Part shown: piece by piece, positions 11,715 to 22,444 of the stretch
Numbering within the stretch: position 1 is the stretch's first letter
How the letters are laid out: every line of letters begins with the position of its first letter
Assembly (NCBI GenBank): GCA_022385755.1
Contig: MU278364.1
Coordinates: 310,001 to 374,000 of the forward strand
Source: Trametopsis cervina
Taxonomy: Eukaryota; Basidiomycota; Agaricomycetes; Polyporales; Irpicaceae
Direction of reading: 5' to 3'
Length of the DNA: 64,000 nucleotides
Made by a program: the position numbers and the translations under genes
Notes under the pieces: model-generated
What the model saw: only the letters and a program-made list of their open reading frames with translations
What the model was told of the DNA's origin: nothing
Databases searched by the model: none

Positions 11715-12324
11715 ATGAGGTCGAAATTCAAGGATGAGCACCCCTTTGGTACGTACCGACGAGACTGCTAAGACCTGATACAAGATCGTGGCTCATGCGA
11801 CTTGCGTGTACTCTCTTAGAGAAGCGCAAGGGTGAAGCTGAACGTATCCGCCAGAAGTACCCAGATCGGATACCTGTGGGTTCTACAAACCATTGGTTGT
11901 AAATACTTCGTTACTGACGATATCTGTGTGGCGTGCGTAGGTCATCTGCGAGAAGGCAGACCGGACAGACATCCCCACAATCGACAAGAAGAAGTACCTG
12001 GTCCCATCTGTACGTATGGTTAGCTCCATTACACACACAACAGCCTAATAAGCTTTATCCCCATCCGTAGGACCTGACAGTAGGCCAGTTCGTATACGTT
12101 ATCAGGAAACGTATCAAGCTCGCACCAGAGAAGGCTATATTCATCTTCGTCGATGAGGTGCTACCTCCAACGGCTCAACTTATGAGCTCCATCTACGACG
12201 AGCACAAGTACGTTGCTCGAATGTTCTATTGCGCCCTTGCAGCTGACTAAGGAGCTTGTTCAGGGATGAAGACGGTTTCCTTTATGTCAGCTACTCCGGA
12301 GAGAACACATTTGGATCACGGTGA
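11715..12324 (+). CDS. ATG8: Autophagy ubiquitin-like protein Atg8
   Basis: Five exons yield a 118-residue Atg8/GABARAP protein: [20 protein letters not shown], then [53 protein letters not shown] and a C-terminus [15 protein letters not shown]. Gly116 is followed by Ser-Arg, so the precursor needs Atg4 cleavage before the exposed glycine is conjugated to phosphatidylethanolamine on the phagophore. Residues of the hydrophobic pockets that bind AIM/LIR motifs (the KYLVP and IFIFVD strands) are intact. Length and every conserved block match the family. The first exon is only 34 nt. Practically certain. Confidence 0.97.
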
Positions 12325-13269
12325 TTGCATCATACACACTATGATTTGTCTTCCACCATTCCCGCCCTATAATAATTGAGTTCGTCACCTGGAGGAGCAT
12401 TTATTAGCTGGCAGCTTGGTATTCCAGACCATCCTCTGGATACCGCGTCATCCTCTCTGCCATTCACCGTTACTTCCTCTTCATTCGCGAACCCACATCC
12501 ATACTTTCTTCTTGCTCCTTGTGCACGGAATCTTGTATTTTATATTTCCTGCCTTCAGACAGAATTCACATGAATACGAATATCATATTCTACCGGATGT
12601 GGCCATTTAAATATCACCCCAAGCGAGTTCTATTTGTCACAAGGGGTTGAATCGCACAGTTGTACGGTATTCATACGGCTACTCACACTCTATTTATGAT
12701 GTAGAATGTCTTTACAGAACCAACAACAACTATAATGTGCGTTTCTCCCTCACAGTCTCTACGAACTTTGTTCAATTCGTCTCGCACTGCCACAGAATAC
12801 ACGTGCGTTATGCGCACTCAGTCCGCCTCGTGGCTACCGCGTTACAGCAAGCACCTCCGATCAGCCACAACCGTACCGTCCTCCTTGCAGGAATTGCGCT
12901 TTCGCGCGTATCACAATGCGCCAATTCGATCGCATATCGATCCAGCGTTTGACCTGGATGGCCAGCGGGCCACCGTTCCAAGGAAGCCATTGATCTGGCC
13001 GGGTATATCAGACGCACATAATGCATTTCACGGCCATTGTGCCTGCGCCGCTGGCCTTGTTGCGTGGAAACCCTCAGAACGATGGCCACGAGCACTTAAT
13101 GGTATAAAGTCCCGCCCAGTTCCGTCCGAGGAGTTGCACCACCCTGTCATCTCCCTCCTACTAGTGCTTCCGACTGGATTCGGTCGACTGTCGGACGTCT
13201 AACTCTCGCTTCAGCTCTCAGAACGCACAAACACTCTCTTTCAAAGTAATTATTAATCCACTATATATC
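12325..13269. promoter_or_regulatory. Intergenic region between ATG8 and the four-helix membrane protein
   Basis: This 945-bp gap holds a TATA-like TATAAA at 13103-13108, about 165 bp before the next start. An uninterrupted ATG frame of 155 codons (12735-13202) lies here, but it has no introns or recognisable motif. I treat it as chance. Confidence 0.4.
13103..13108 (+). promoter_or_regulatory. Putative TATA box
   Basis: The sequence TATAAA lies about 165 bp upstream of the ATG of the following membrane-protein gene. The distance allows a 5' leader of about 100-130 nt. Confidence 0.35.
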
Positions 13270-14315
13270 ATGGAGCAAGTGTGGGCTGCGATACCAATCG
13301 TGTCTTATGGTAAGTCTGATGTCTTCACCTGGTGGGGTCTCTGTATCTGACCAGTCGAACGTGTGTAGGCTTCCTCGCTGCAAGCGAAATCGTCTTGATC
13401 GCGCTGTTCTCAGTGGCAGTCTCTGTCGACAAGTCAGATCGTGAGTCTTTGCATGTTTCCATGTGGTAAGCTCGCTCATATGTATCTGTCGCAGTGGCCA
13501 AAATCGCATGCCTCGTACTGCACTGCGGGACTTTCATCCCCTTATTCTCAAAGTACGTGCAGTTCGGAACCCAGCACTATTTGCAATGCATTGGTGAAGT
13601 CTCCTGCAGCGTAATATATAGATATATGGAGGGCGGCAAGAATCCGCGCGACATCCTGTACATCATATTTGACGCCATGCTCCTTATCGTTATTGGTTGT
13701 GAGTACCTTCTACAGGGTTCTCTACGTGTAGTCTCATATTCGCATTCAACCCGTTGTGTAGACGCGTGCGGCCTTATCATATTCTACTTCGCGGAGACGG
13801 GTTCGGAGACAGGGAACATCGAGTTCGCACCCTTTGGAGCTGGTGGAGCGAATGCCGTCTTATTCCTCTCGTTCTTCGCATTTGTTCTCGGTGAGTACCA
13901 CGAGTGATATCTGCACGGATTAATATACTAACCGGGGCCCGACCATTGACTAGCCATCTCGTGCCTTGGGTTTACCAGTACAGCCCTGTATAATGCCTAC
14001 CACGGAAGCGATGCACCTTCCGTTGCATCACCCAACCACGAACGCCAGCATCGCAAGGAGCGTTCCCGCGCTCCCAACATCAACTGGACCCAACGCCCTC
14101 TCCCGCTGACGATCATCAGTGTTGTCCAAAACGGGGACCGCGAACTGCCTCGTAGCCAGAGCCCAACTCGGGCGAATACGCTTGCCAACTCTGGGAGGCA
14201 TGCTCGTCTTGCAGAGTTGGAGCAGGCGATGGGCATCGAGGCTCCTAAGGAGCCCAAGCGCGTCACGTTCAAGACGACGTATAACCACTGGCCCGGACAG
14301 GAGTTAGAGGAATAG
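13270..14315 (+). CDS. Four-helix membrane protein of unknown function
   Basis: Five exons encode a short N-terminus (MEQVWAAIPIVSYG) and four hydrophobic segments: FLAASEIVLIALFSVAVSV, a weaker one around IACLVLHCGTFIPLF, ILYIIFDAMLLIVIG leading into ACGLIIFYF, and ANAVLFLSFFAFVL leading into ISCLGFTSTALY. A basic, serine-rich cytoplasmic-type tail of about 110 residues follows (KERSRAPNINW, PTRANTLANSGRHARLAELEQ, KRVTFKTTYNHWPGQELEE). The layout of four helices plus a soluble tail recalls MARVEL- or SUR7-like fungal membrane proteins, but no diagnostic motif is visible, so I leave the function open. Splice junctions are all regular, and composition changes sharply at the ends, so the gene itself is convincing. 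Confidence 0.75.
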
Positions 14316-15054
14316 ATAACCTGATTGTTTCAAGACGAGAAGGGTTATCCTGCATGGTTATACTCCGTTGCGTCTGAATAATATGATAGTATCAAAAATG
14401 CATTTAGATTGAAACCATATCTGCGCCCAACAGTGCACCAATATTGGTCGCGTTAAGAGTAGCAGTGGCAGGAGCATTTACACAACGTAGGACCATCTCC
14501 CTGTAATAATTATACGCACTCATAACTCGTAATTACAGGACAACACGAAGCCCCGACCGTGCATGCATCTGTATCTGTCAGTGATTGCTCGTGCACACAA
14601 AATGTCGCTATTCCCGGGCGTGGTGTGTGATCCGCAATGTTGTCTTCAAGAATCAAAGGCGCTATGGCCACGACGGGCCGCCCGCTGTGATCGTCTACTT
14701 CGAAGTCACTTGTGACTTAACCCTCAACAGCCGTCACCAACTGAAAACTTGCGATGAACGGCATTCTAGAGCACTGTCTCGGTAAGCCCGACTTGGCCAG
14801 CTGACGTCCACCGTGAAAACAGTCTATCTGCCGCCGGCTGCGCACATTGATACGCAGTCGATGCATTGAAGACTTACGTGAAGATGGTATGTTCATAAGT
14901 CGTCTGTATGTTTCCCCCCCAAGGCATTGGTGACCACTGACCACCAACTCCTGCTGTGCTTTGAGTGAGTAGACATAGTTGTAATTTGCTCAATATTCGT
15001 ATGCATATTGAGTTACTGATCTATCTACCAGGTATTCCCCCTTGTAAATCAACA
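14316..15054. other. Intergenic region
   Basis: This 739-bp gap between two same-strand genes has no recognised gene, repeat or RNA. It is presumably a 3' UTR and the promoter of the acetyltransferase-like gene. Confidence 0.5.
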
Positions 15055-16519
15055 ATGAGTTCTCGTCCCAATGACGTTCGTAACGCTGGTACGACTGAAG
15101 TTTAACATACCAGTAGTGTCGGACTGACGATACTTTTTAGGCCTCGTAGAACGATTCCACATCACATTATGCGACCTGGGTTGCGACACCTGTGTCGTCA
15201 CGTTTGCCAGATATTCCACCAACTCTGGACTCGTACTCGACCGCCCCACTGTCCTACTTGCTCTTAAACACATGATCCTCGCTCACCCAGCATTGGGCGT
15301 TCAGATCGCCGGAAAACATGACAAACGCCCTCACTTCTACCGTCTGCCCACCGTCGATCTGAACAGCGTACTGGTATACACAACGGATCTCACGGACTCA
15401 CTTGAAGCAGTCGTCACGTCAGAGCTGACGAGGCCGTTCACAAGGGGCGATAACTCTCCCTTGTGGCGCGCTCTCGTGCGCAGCGATAACACAGTCATCT
15501 TTTCGTGGCACCACGCGATCGGGGACGGAACCTGCGCCCATTCTTTCCATGCTGCTTTTCTGTCTGCCCTCAATCGTTCCCTTGCATCGGAGGGAGACAA
15601 ATCGCCCATTGTCGATATCCCAGCATCGCATAACTTGACGCTGCCTATAGAACAGAGCGTGAATGTATCCATGTCCTTCAAGTCATTCTGTCGCACCATA
15701 TATGAAGTTCTTGCGCCTGTCTCCTGGAAGCCCCTACAGAAGGCATGGACCGGCAATCCAGTCGCCTCAGAGCCTCATGTACAGGTCGAAGTGCGCTTGC
15801 GGCAAATTGAAGCATCCGCTGCTCAACGACTCCTTGCTCTCTGCCGCGAACACAAATGCACTCTGACGGCGTTTCTGCATACGCTCGCGACACTAGTGCT
15901 TTCACACCAGCTCTCAGCCTCCAAAGATGCAGAAGCCCTACTGAAACGATATAAAACCTTCTCTACCATTACCCCCATCTCTCTTCGTCGTTTCTCAGGG
16001 GTCTCACCATTCGAATGGTGTGATCAAGTCTCTAACTACATCGCCTATCCTGACATCACTCGGGACATTGAACCGTACCCACCCACTAAGACTTCGTTCG
16101 CATGGGGCTCTGCCGTAGCTTTCGGCACTTCTCTCCATGGTCATTTCAAGGCCTCGCTGCAGCTGATCGGCAGTGCCAAGTATCTCTACAAGCTCGGTTT
16201 ATCGGAGAAGTACTTCCTAGATACACTGGGAAAGAAGCGTCATGGCACGTTCGTACTCTCCAACATCGGTGCTATGCCTTCAGTGCCTGGCACGGAAGAA
16301 GCACAGCAGGAGGATGGGACAATCTGGCAGGTCGACGATGTGTGTTTCGGGCAAAACGACGCCGTATTCGGATCAGCGATTAAGATGAACATGGCGGGCT
16401 CTCCTTCGGGTGCGATCAATATTGCGTATACTTGGGGTGAGGGAGCTATCGGTGTTGAGTTTGCGGAGGCCTTTATTACAGACATGCATGCTGCAATCGC
16501 GTCAATCCTGTCAACGTAA
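15055..16519 (+). CDS. Alcohol O-acetyltransferase-like enzyme (AATase family, HxxxD)
   Basis: A short first exon (MSSRPNDVRNAG) is spliced through one 51-nt intron to one long exon, giving about 460 residues. The first region has LVERFHITLCDLG, typical of the fungal alcohol acetyltransferase family (yeast Atf1/Atf2, PF07247). The catalytic motif is SWHHAIGDGTCAHSF, matching HHxxxDG with the general-base His and structural Asp-Gly. Later blocks FSTITPISLRR, HGTFVLSNIGAM and FGSAIKMNMAGSPSGAINIAYTW correspond to the second half of the CoA-dependent acyltransferase fold. Family members move an acetyl or other acyl group from CoA to alcohols, sterols or amines. The substrate cannot be read from sequence. 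It has only one intron, unlike its neighbours. Confidence 0.8.
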
Positions 16520-16753
16520 AGTTCAGGTTGAATAGGGGAAATGTACATAAGGACGTCAATATGAAGCACAGACCGAATCTACGAATGGCTGATAGTATTG
16601 TCGTTAGTGGGTCATGTAGGGATACAGCTACTCACCATGAGGCACGACTCTGACTCCAGGTTCTCTGCAAGCAGAAGAGACGCAATCCATAATTCCTACA
16701 CAGCCTAATAAATACAACAAAAGACATAGATACAAATATTGTATACACATTGC

Positions 16754-19700
16754 CTACGACTGTCTCTGTCGAATGGACTGCGACGACTCGGTTCTTCCTA
16801 GCAATCCTCCTACGACGTTTGACACAGTTTCCGTGATCTGCCGCTGAGGCTGTTGTGTATGCTTGACGTAGAAGAGTCGAACGCTGGTCGAGTTCCAGAT
16901 CCCGAACGGTGTCATGCCACGGACGTAAATCTCGCCCCATATCAAAGATGTCAGCCAGATAATTGATGCGTCCGACCACTGAGTTGTCGTTAGTGTTGCA
17001 AACGACTGCTAACATGCCATACTCACAGTAAAGCGACGAGGATTCAGGGGACCAGGTTTGGGTAGATGCTGCTCGAGAGTTGCGCTGCGGAGCAAATCCA
17101 CGATCGCGGTGTTGGCTGTCGAACCACTGAGCGAGGACTGTAGTCCTTGAATCTTAGGATACAGCTCTGACGTTACTATCATGATAATATCCAGTGGAAG
17201 TCTGAAATATGCAATAAGCGTAAGGCCGGTGTGTTTTGCTGGTAGGTACTGACCCTTGCTGCCAGGAGGTTACCTGGACGGACAGATTTCAGACTACATA
17301 GATTATGTTCATATTATGCACTCACCCATTCTTGAGTTGGAATAAAGCCATTGCGCCCAACGCCAGAAGCAGCAAGGCGTTCCAGGCTCCGGGTCATATC
17401 CCCAGACATAGACCGTCCCGCCCTCATCTTGCCTCTCGCTTTCTCCGAAGGGCCTTCCTGCTCCCCATCTGGAAGCGTATGATCAGTAGCGAGCGTAGGT
17501 GACATCAACGGTCTTCCAGTCCGCGCGTCTTCCTCGGCTGCTGCGCGTTGCGCCTCAATATCGTCTGGACCATGTGTGCTTTGTGAGAGCTCCAACGACG
17601 CCGCACTCTCACTTTGTACCAGTTTCGTCTTCTCATCGCGATGGTCTTCGCCCTCAACCTCTTCCCCGCTCGTCTTCGGTTTCGCATCGGCACCTTTGGC
17701 ACGCTCCTCTTTGGCAAGTTGGATACGCTTGATCTCTCGAAGTCCGCGTGCGAGTGTGAATGTGCCGAGGTCTTCGAAGGATTTGTGGTGACGAACGATA
17801 TTGTAGACCACATTCGGGTTATCTGCCAAGTTTCGTAGCAGGATGCCATTGAAGGCCTCCAGCCTGTACGCGTGTCAGCTATGCTATTCAGAGAAATTGG
17901 GTCAGACTGACATGAAATAGAGCAGACGTGGATGCCCCTCGTCGGATAGTAAGAAAGAGGGGTTTGCGAAAGCATTGAAAAGCTGCATCAACCTTGCTGA
18001 CGAGTTGATGCTGAGGTTCTTGAAGTGCGGAGCGGCGTTCGACAAAGCTATGACCAGTGCTGGGTACAAAGAGTTCAAACTTCCCGAGGTTGTGGCGATC
18101 ATTGCGTAGACAGCCTAGCGATATATGTAAGAGCACGAAGCAGAAATACTAAGCTCAATCCATACGTTGATCAGGAAGTCTCCTGCATTCCCTAGCCAGT
18201 TCGCCTTCGGTGGCAGCTGGGCTTTGATTGGGGTAGACATCTTTGCGCCGAAGGCGTGTTCAGCGGAAAGACTTTGCACAATGTAGGAGATCGCACGACA
18301 TAGACCATGCTGCTCTATGCGACATGAGTACAGGGGACCGAAGAATCGTGCTGCTGAATTACCTGGCTTATCCTTGATCTCGAGTCCGTAGCAGAGCAGG
18401 TACGCTAAGATGTCCATAGCTCTTTCCGAGTCGAGAAGATGGGCACGAAATTTCTGTTGGGCAGCCTTAGCGTAGCCTGAGACCTTCGCAAGGAGTACGC
18501 ACCTTGTTCAGTTCAATCATCTTCCAAAAGAAGATAACTTAAAAGACAAGAGATCAAGATTTATTCTGGGTTAAACATATGAGAATACTCACCCGCTTCA
18601 GCGATGTATGGCACAGACTTCCGTGACCCAGGAAGCAGGTTATGTATCGATGCCATCTGTTCCTCAAGGATGCTGATGGCACCTTGAAGGATGAAATCAA
18701 AGTCACTAGACCGGTGCTAAACTGAGGTAAGACTCGAACAAGCAAGAAATAAACCAACGTACAAGCTTTGCAATGAAATAGCGGAATGAGTTCGTCTTCG
18801 CGGTAGGCTGAGAGGTTTCTCCGTCTTGCGCTGATATGTCTCTCGCACTTCCGCTTTGGAAGTCCAGAAGGACGCATAGTATCGCAAAACACATACCCAC
18901 GAGGCTGGCTTTCGTGTCTTCTCCCTTGAAGACGAGATGGTTGTACGGAAGCCTGCCCGCTACCCCGCCGATTATGTTACTGCTCACAGTGCGCGACGCG
19001 TTCATGGAAGTATTGAGTAGAGAGCAGAGGATTGTTAGTACGTTCTTCCGTGGTGTTCGTTGCACGAAGTGCAGGATGTAGAGTGATGGTGCGGTGAAAA
19101 GTGACGGTGGCGGGGCATAGATCTGCTTCGAGAATAACACTAACAGAGTGCGTAGCACCTCCGACCTGTTAGCTTCCAGTGTCTGAGTAGAAGTTAGATC
19201 AACGGTTGAGCCGATTCCTTTCTCCCTGTCTCAGTGCGTAGATAAATAAGGATCTCCGTACCCGTACAGGAATATAACGCACCAGATAGTATAGTTGATC
19301 TTGTGATGGTCTACTTGTATCTTGGAAGGTAGTGTGAAGCCACAACAGAACAATAGATCAACAAGACAGCTCATCAGTCTTTCAGCCAGAGACGGTAGGC
19401 TCCTCTTCGGTTTCGCGGATGAGCCAGCATGCGTGGGAGATTTCGCCGGCGGGCTGTTCTCCTCGTCATCTTCGTCGTCGTCTTCGATCACGAACTGGGC
19501 CTCCGAGGACTCTTGTGCAACATCAGGCTCCTCCTCGATAGTCTCCCGTTTCCAGAACACCTCCAATTCCAGCCTGCTAGGTTCACCCTCGGCCTCAAAT
19601 ACGACTGGTAAGACCCTCTGCAGCACACGCAGGCAGTTCAATCCTTCCTTGGTCGCGTTGCGTTCGGTGGTCCCTGTACTACTTTTGATGAAAGAAGTGG

Positions 19701-20159
19701 CAAATGAAGTAACGGATGTGTTCGCTGCTGCCGGGAAAGTGTGGTCCGATACGAGATTGAAGAGCCGTTTGGTGACTACCCGAATGAGGGTGGCAACATT
19801 CTCCGGGGCGTCGTAGAGTGCATGTCGAACTGGACCTTGTTCAGACATAGCCTCTGACTGGAGCAGTTGTACGCACCGTCATGAGGAGATATGAGCGTGA
19901 ATACGTCGGATGCAGTGTCGAAGAGTACGAAGTACTGCAACACAATGCTTGATTAACCTTGGTCCCACGATTGCACCCGCCGCACTTACTTGATTCCAAT
20001 AAGAGTCTGTCTCAGGGATACCCTGAGTTGAATGTCAACAAAGATCTTGCATGTCTGCAATTGTCATATGCTCACTCGGACAGCTGCAAGCTTCGCAATC
20101 CCCCCAGGCTGACTACGGAACGCAAGCTTCGCTTCGTCTCCAAGCAGGTTGAACGGCAT
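16754..20159 (-). CDS. HID1-family trafficking protein (Hid-1 / yeast Ecm30-like)
   Basis: A long gene of about 13 exons, with the start at MPFNLLGDEAKLAF (ATG 20157-20159) and stop at 16754-16756. Hallmarks are an N-terminal KLAFR, IPETDSYWNQYFVLFDTASDVFTLI, then GLNCLRVLQRVLPVVFE with an acidic insert (EDDDEDDEENSPP). The middle is helical; the end has PRRFTWSDASIIWLTSL, WGEIYVRGMTPFGIWNSTSVRLFYVKHT and a polar tail. These are landmarks of HID1 (metazoan dense-core vesicle and trans-Golgi function; fungal members include Ecm30). Animal HID1 is N-myristoylated; this start (MPFN) lacks the needed Gly2, so membrane attachment would be different or a 5' exon is missing. A glutamate/serine-rich linker (17500-17700) is probably disordered. 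Confidence 0.85.
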
Positions 20160-20474
20160 CTTCTGCGGTAGCTTCGCAAACATGGCCGCGCAGACGTGGT
20201 ATTCGGGGCTTTACACACACAAGAGTTGAGGCACTACGCTCTGAGGCGACGAAGAGATATGAACAGTTGAGGATGAGATTGCGGGCACTAGACCGTGTAA
20301 CAAAGGGCATATACATAAGCGCCCATACAATAGCCAAGATCGGTGCTGCCCGAGCCGGGCCGCGCACGCGTCACGCGCGCCTACTGGTAAATACCCGACG
20401 CGTTTTGCCTCTTTCCCAATCGCGTAACCTAACCCTCTGTTCTGGCAGTCGCGGTGGTTGGACGTGTCGGCGAC
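20160..20474. promoter_or_regulatory. Divergent promoter HID1-like / POLD2 with two ACGCGT motifs
   Basis: This 315-bp head-to-head gap carries ACGCGT at 20366-20371 and 20398-20403, about 109 and 77 bp before the POLD2 start. ACGCGT is the MCB element bound by MBF (Mbp1/Swi6) at S-phase genes in yeasts. Functional use here is inference. Confidence 0.4.
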
Positions 20475-22444
20475 ATGCAGAACAACAACTCACAACTGTG
20501 CGTCCTTATCTCGCTCGTTCTGTCCGCTACGTTTCACAGTTGCTTCAATGCAGGAAGGAGCCTGAGGCCCCGCTCACGCGCAGACCGACCGCGGTGCTCG
20601 CGCCACCGGAGGGCACGCCCTCGTTCGCGATCACTGGACACGACAAGTCGTTCAAGCACCAGTATGCGAACATATACTTTATGCGACTGCACGCGCTCCG
20701 GCGGTTTGTGGAGCACAATGCGAGGCAGAGGTGGGCGGGAATCGACGGTGCGTGTCATTCTTTCATGCTTTGGCCAATCGCGTGCGATACTGATGCGCGG
20801 CCGACAGGGAACCCGGTGTTTGTGCCGAGGGTGCTGGACGTGGAGAAGGGCCAGCTGAGCTATGTGATTGGGACGGTGTACATGGACATGCCACTCAAGC
20901 CTAACGTGCTCGATGACATTGCACGCGACGTAAGTGGCCAACGCTTTGTATCCATACATAACGATGAACCCGCCACTTGCCGCTCACGCAGCATTCAATA
21001 CCCGCGCCCCCTCCAAGGGAGAAGTACCACTCTGCTGAGGATGATACTATGCTGGAAGACGAATCTGGCCGTATACGCCTCGTCGGCGATCGCGTCAAGA
21101 GTGCGCGGCTCGTGACCGGCGTCATCATAGGTGCCCTCGGGATCGAGACCAACTCGGGCGACTTTGAGGTCGTTGACATATGTCTGCCTGGCATGGCGCC
21201 TCAACCTGGGCATGAGATAACGGACGAAGACGCGGACGGCGAGGCGGGCATGGACGTTGAGGGTATGTATTAATGCTCTATGACATTTCTATCTGACGTG
21301 GATATATCTAGAATCACAGTCGCAAGACGAAGATGAATGGATCGCGCTTGTGTCAGGGCTTGAAGTAGGCATCCCCTCCGAGGCAGACGGACAACTACAA
21401 TTGCTTGCCGAGTACCTCACAGGCGAAGCAGGCGGATTAGACGAACAGACTAATGCCGCACGAATATCACGGCTCGTCATCGCCGGAAACTCACTAGCGA
21501 CAATCACGACCCCAATTGAAGATGTCGACAAAAAAGCCGTACGTCGCTTCCTTTCCATTTTACAATCCACTCATCGGACTCATCTAACCGCAATCTTCCT
21601 TTCCTCCCCTCCTCCCCAAATTACATACACCCGATTTGCATTCACATTCACATCCACATCGAATATTCGAAATACACAGAAGAAGTACGGCCAAGAAACA
21701 AGCACGTTCTCGCCACACCCAATACGCAACCTCTCGGCCTACCTCACCGACATCGCGCGCAGCATGCCCGTCCACCTCCTTCCCGGGGCGTTGGATCCCA
21801 CGGGCACGCTGCTTCCCCAACAGCCGCTCCCACGCGCCATGTTCGGCAACGCAGCAGCGTACGCCTCGTTCGCGTGCGAGACGAACCCTACGTACCTGCA
21901 TGTATCACCCGCGCCCGCGGCCGCCGATGAAGACAGTACTCCGCCAGCTACAGGGAAACCCTCCGGCTCGAAATCGAAGTCGAACACCTCGAACCCCACG
22001 ACAACAAAACCACCGTACACCCGCTCGCTCCTCGTACACTCCGGCCAACCGCTAGACGACCTCTTCCGCTACCTCCCCTCCCCTCCCATCTCCCGCCTCG
22101 CGATCGCAGAAGCAACACTACGATGGCGGCATATCGCGCCGACGGCGCCCGACACGCTATGGTGTCATCCGTACCTGCAGCGCGAGCCGTTCGTCGTGCA
22201 TGAGACGCCGGATGTGTATGTCGTTGGGAACCAGCCGCGGTTCGCGACGAAGCTCGTGAGGGAGGGCGCTAAAGAGGGAGGAGGAGGAGAGAAGGGGGGA
22301 GGGGAGGGGAACGCGAGGTGTAGGATTGTGCTGGTGCCGCGGTTTAGGGAGAGTGGGGTGCTTGTGCTGGTCAATTTAAGGACTTTGGCGGTGAGGCGTG
22401 TGTGTATGGACGTGCAGGGGATGAGCGGGGGTGGGGGGTCATGA
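20475..22444 (+). CDS. POLD2: DNA polymerase delta small (B) subunit, POLD2 / Pol31 / Cdc1
   Basis: A 23-nt first exon (MQNNNSQ) joins in phase to the main body. Landmarks are DKSFKHQYANIYFMRLHALR, an OB-fold region with FVPRVLDVEKGQLSYVIGTV and MPLKPNVLDDIARDH, acidic linkers, then the inactive calpain/phosphodiesterase-like domain: ARISRLVIAGNSLA, MPVHLLPGALDP, RAMFGNAAAYASF, HSGQPLDDLFRYL, and LWCHPYLQREPFVVHETPDVYVVGNQPRF. This subunit bridges the catalytic Pol3 subunit and Pol32-type subunits at the replication fork. Residues that bind metal in true phosphodiesterases are replaced, as in all eukaryotic B subunits. An odd glycine/glutamate insert (GGGGEKGGGEG) sits near the C-terminus over a purine-rich tract. 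About 480 residues in all. Confidence 0.93.

Noticed and set aside
12735..13202. 155-codon ATG frame between ATG8 and the four-helix protein
   Set aside because: No introns, no motif, overlaps a TATA-like promoter element of the next gene. Not strong enough to call.
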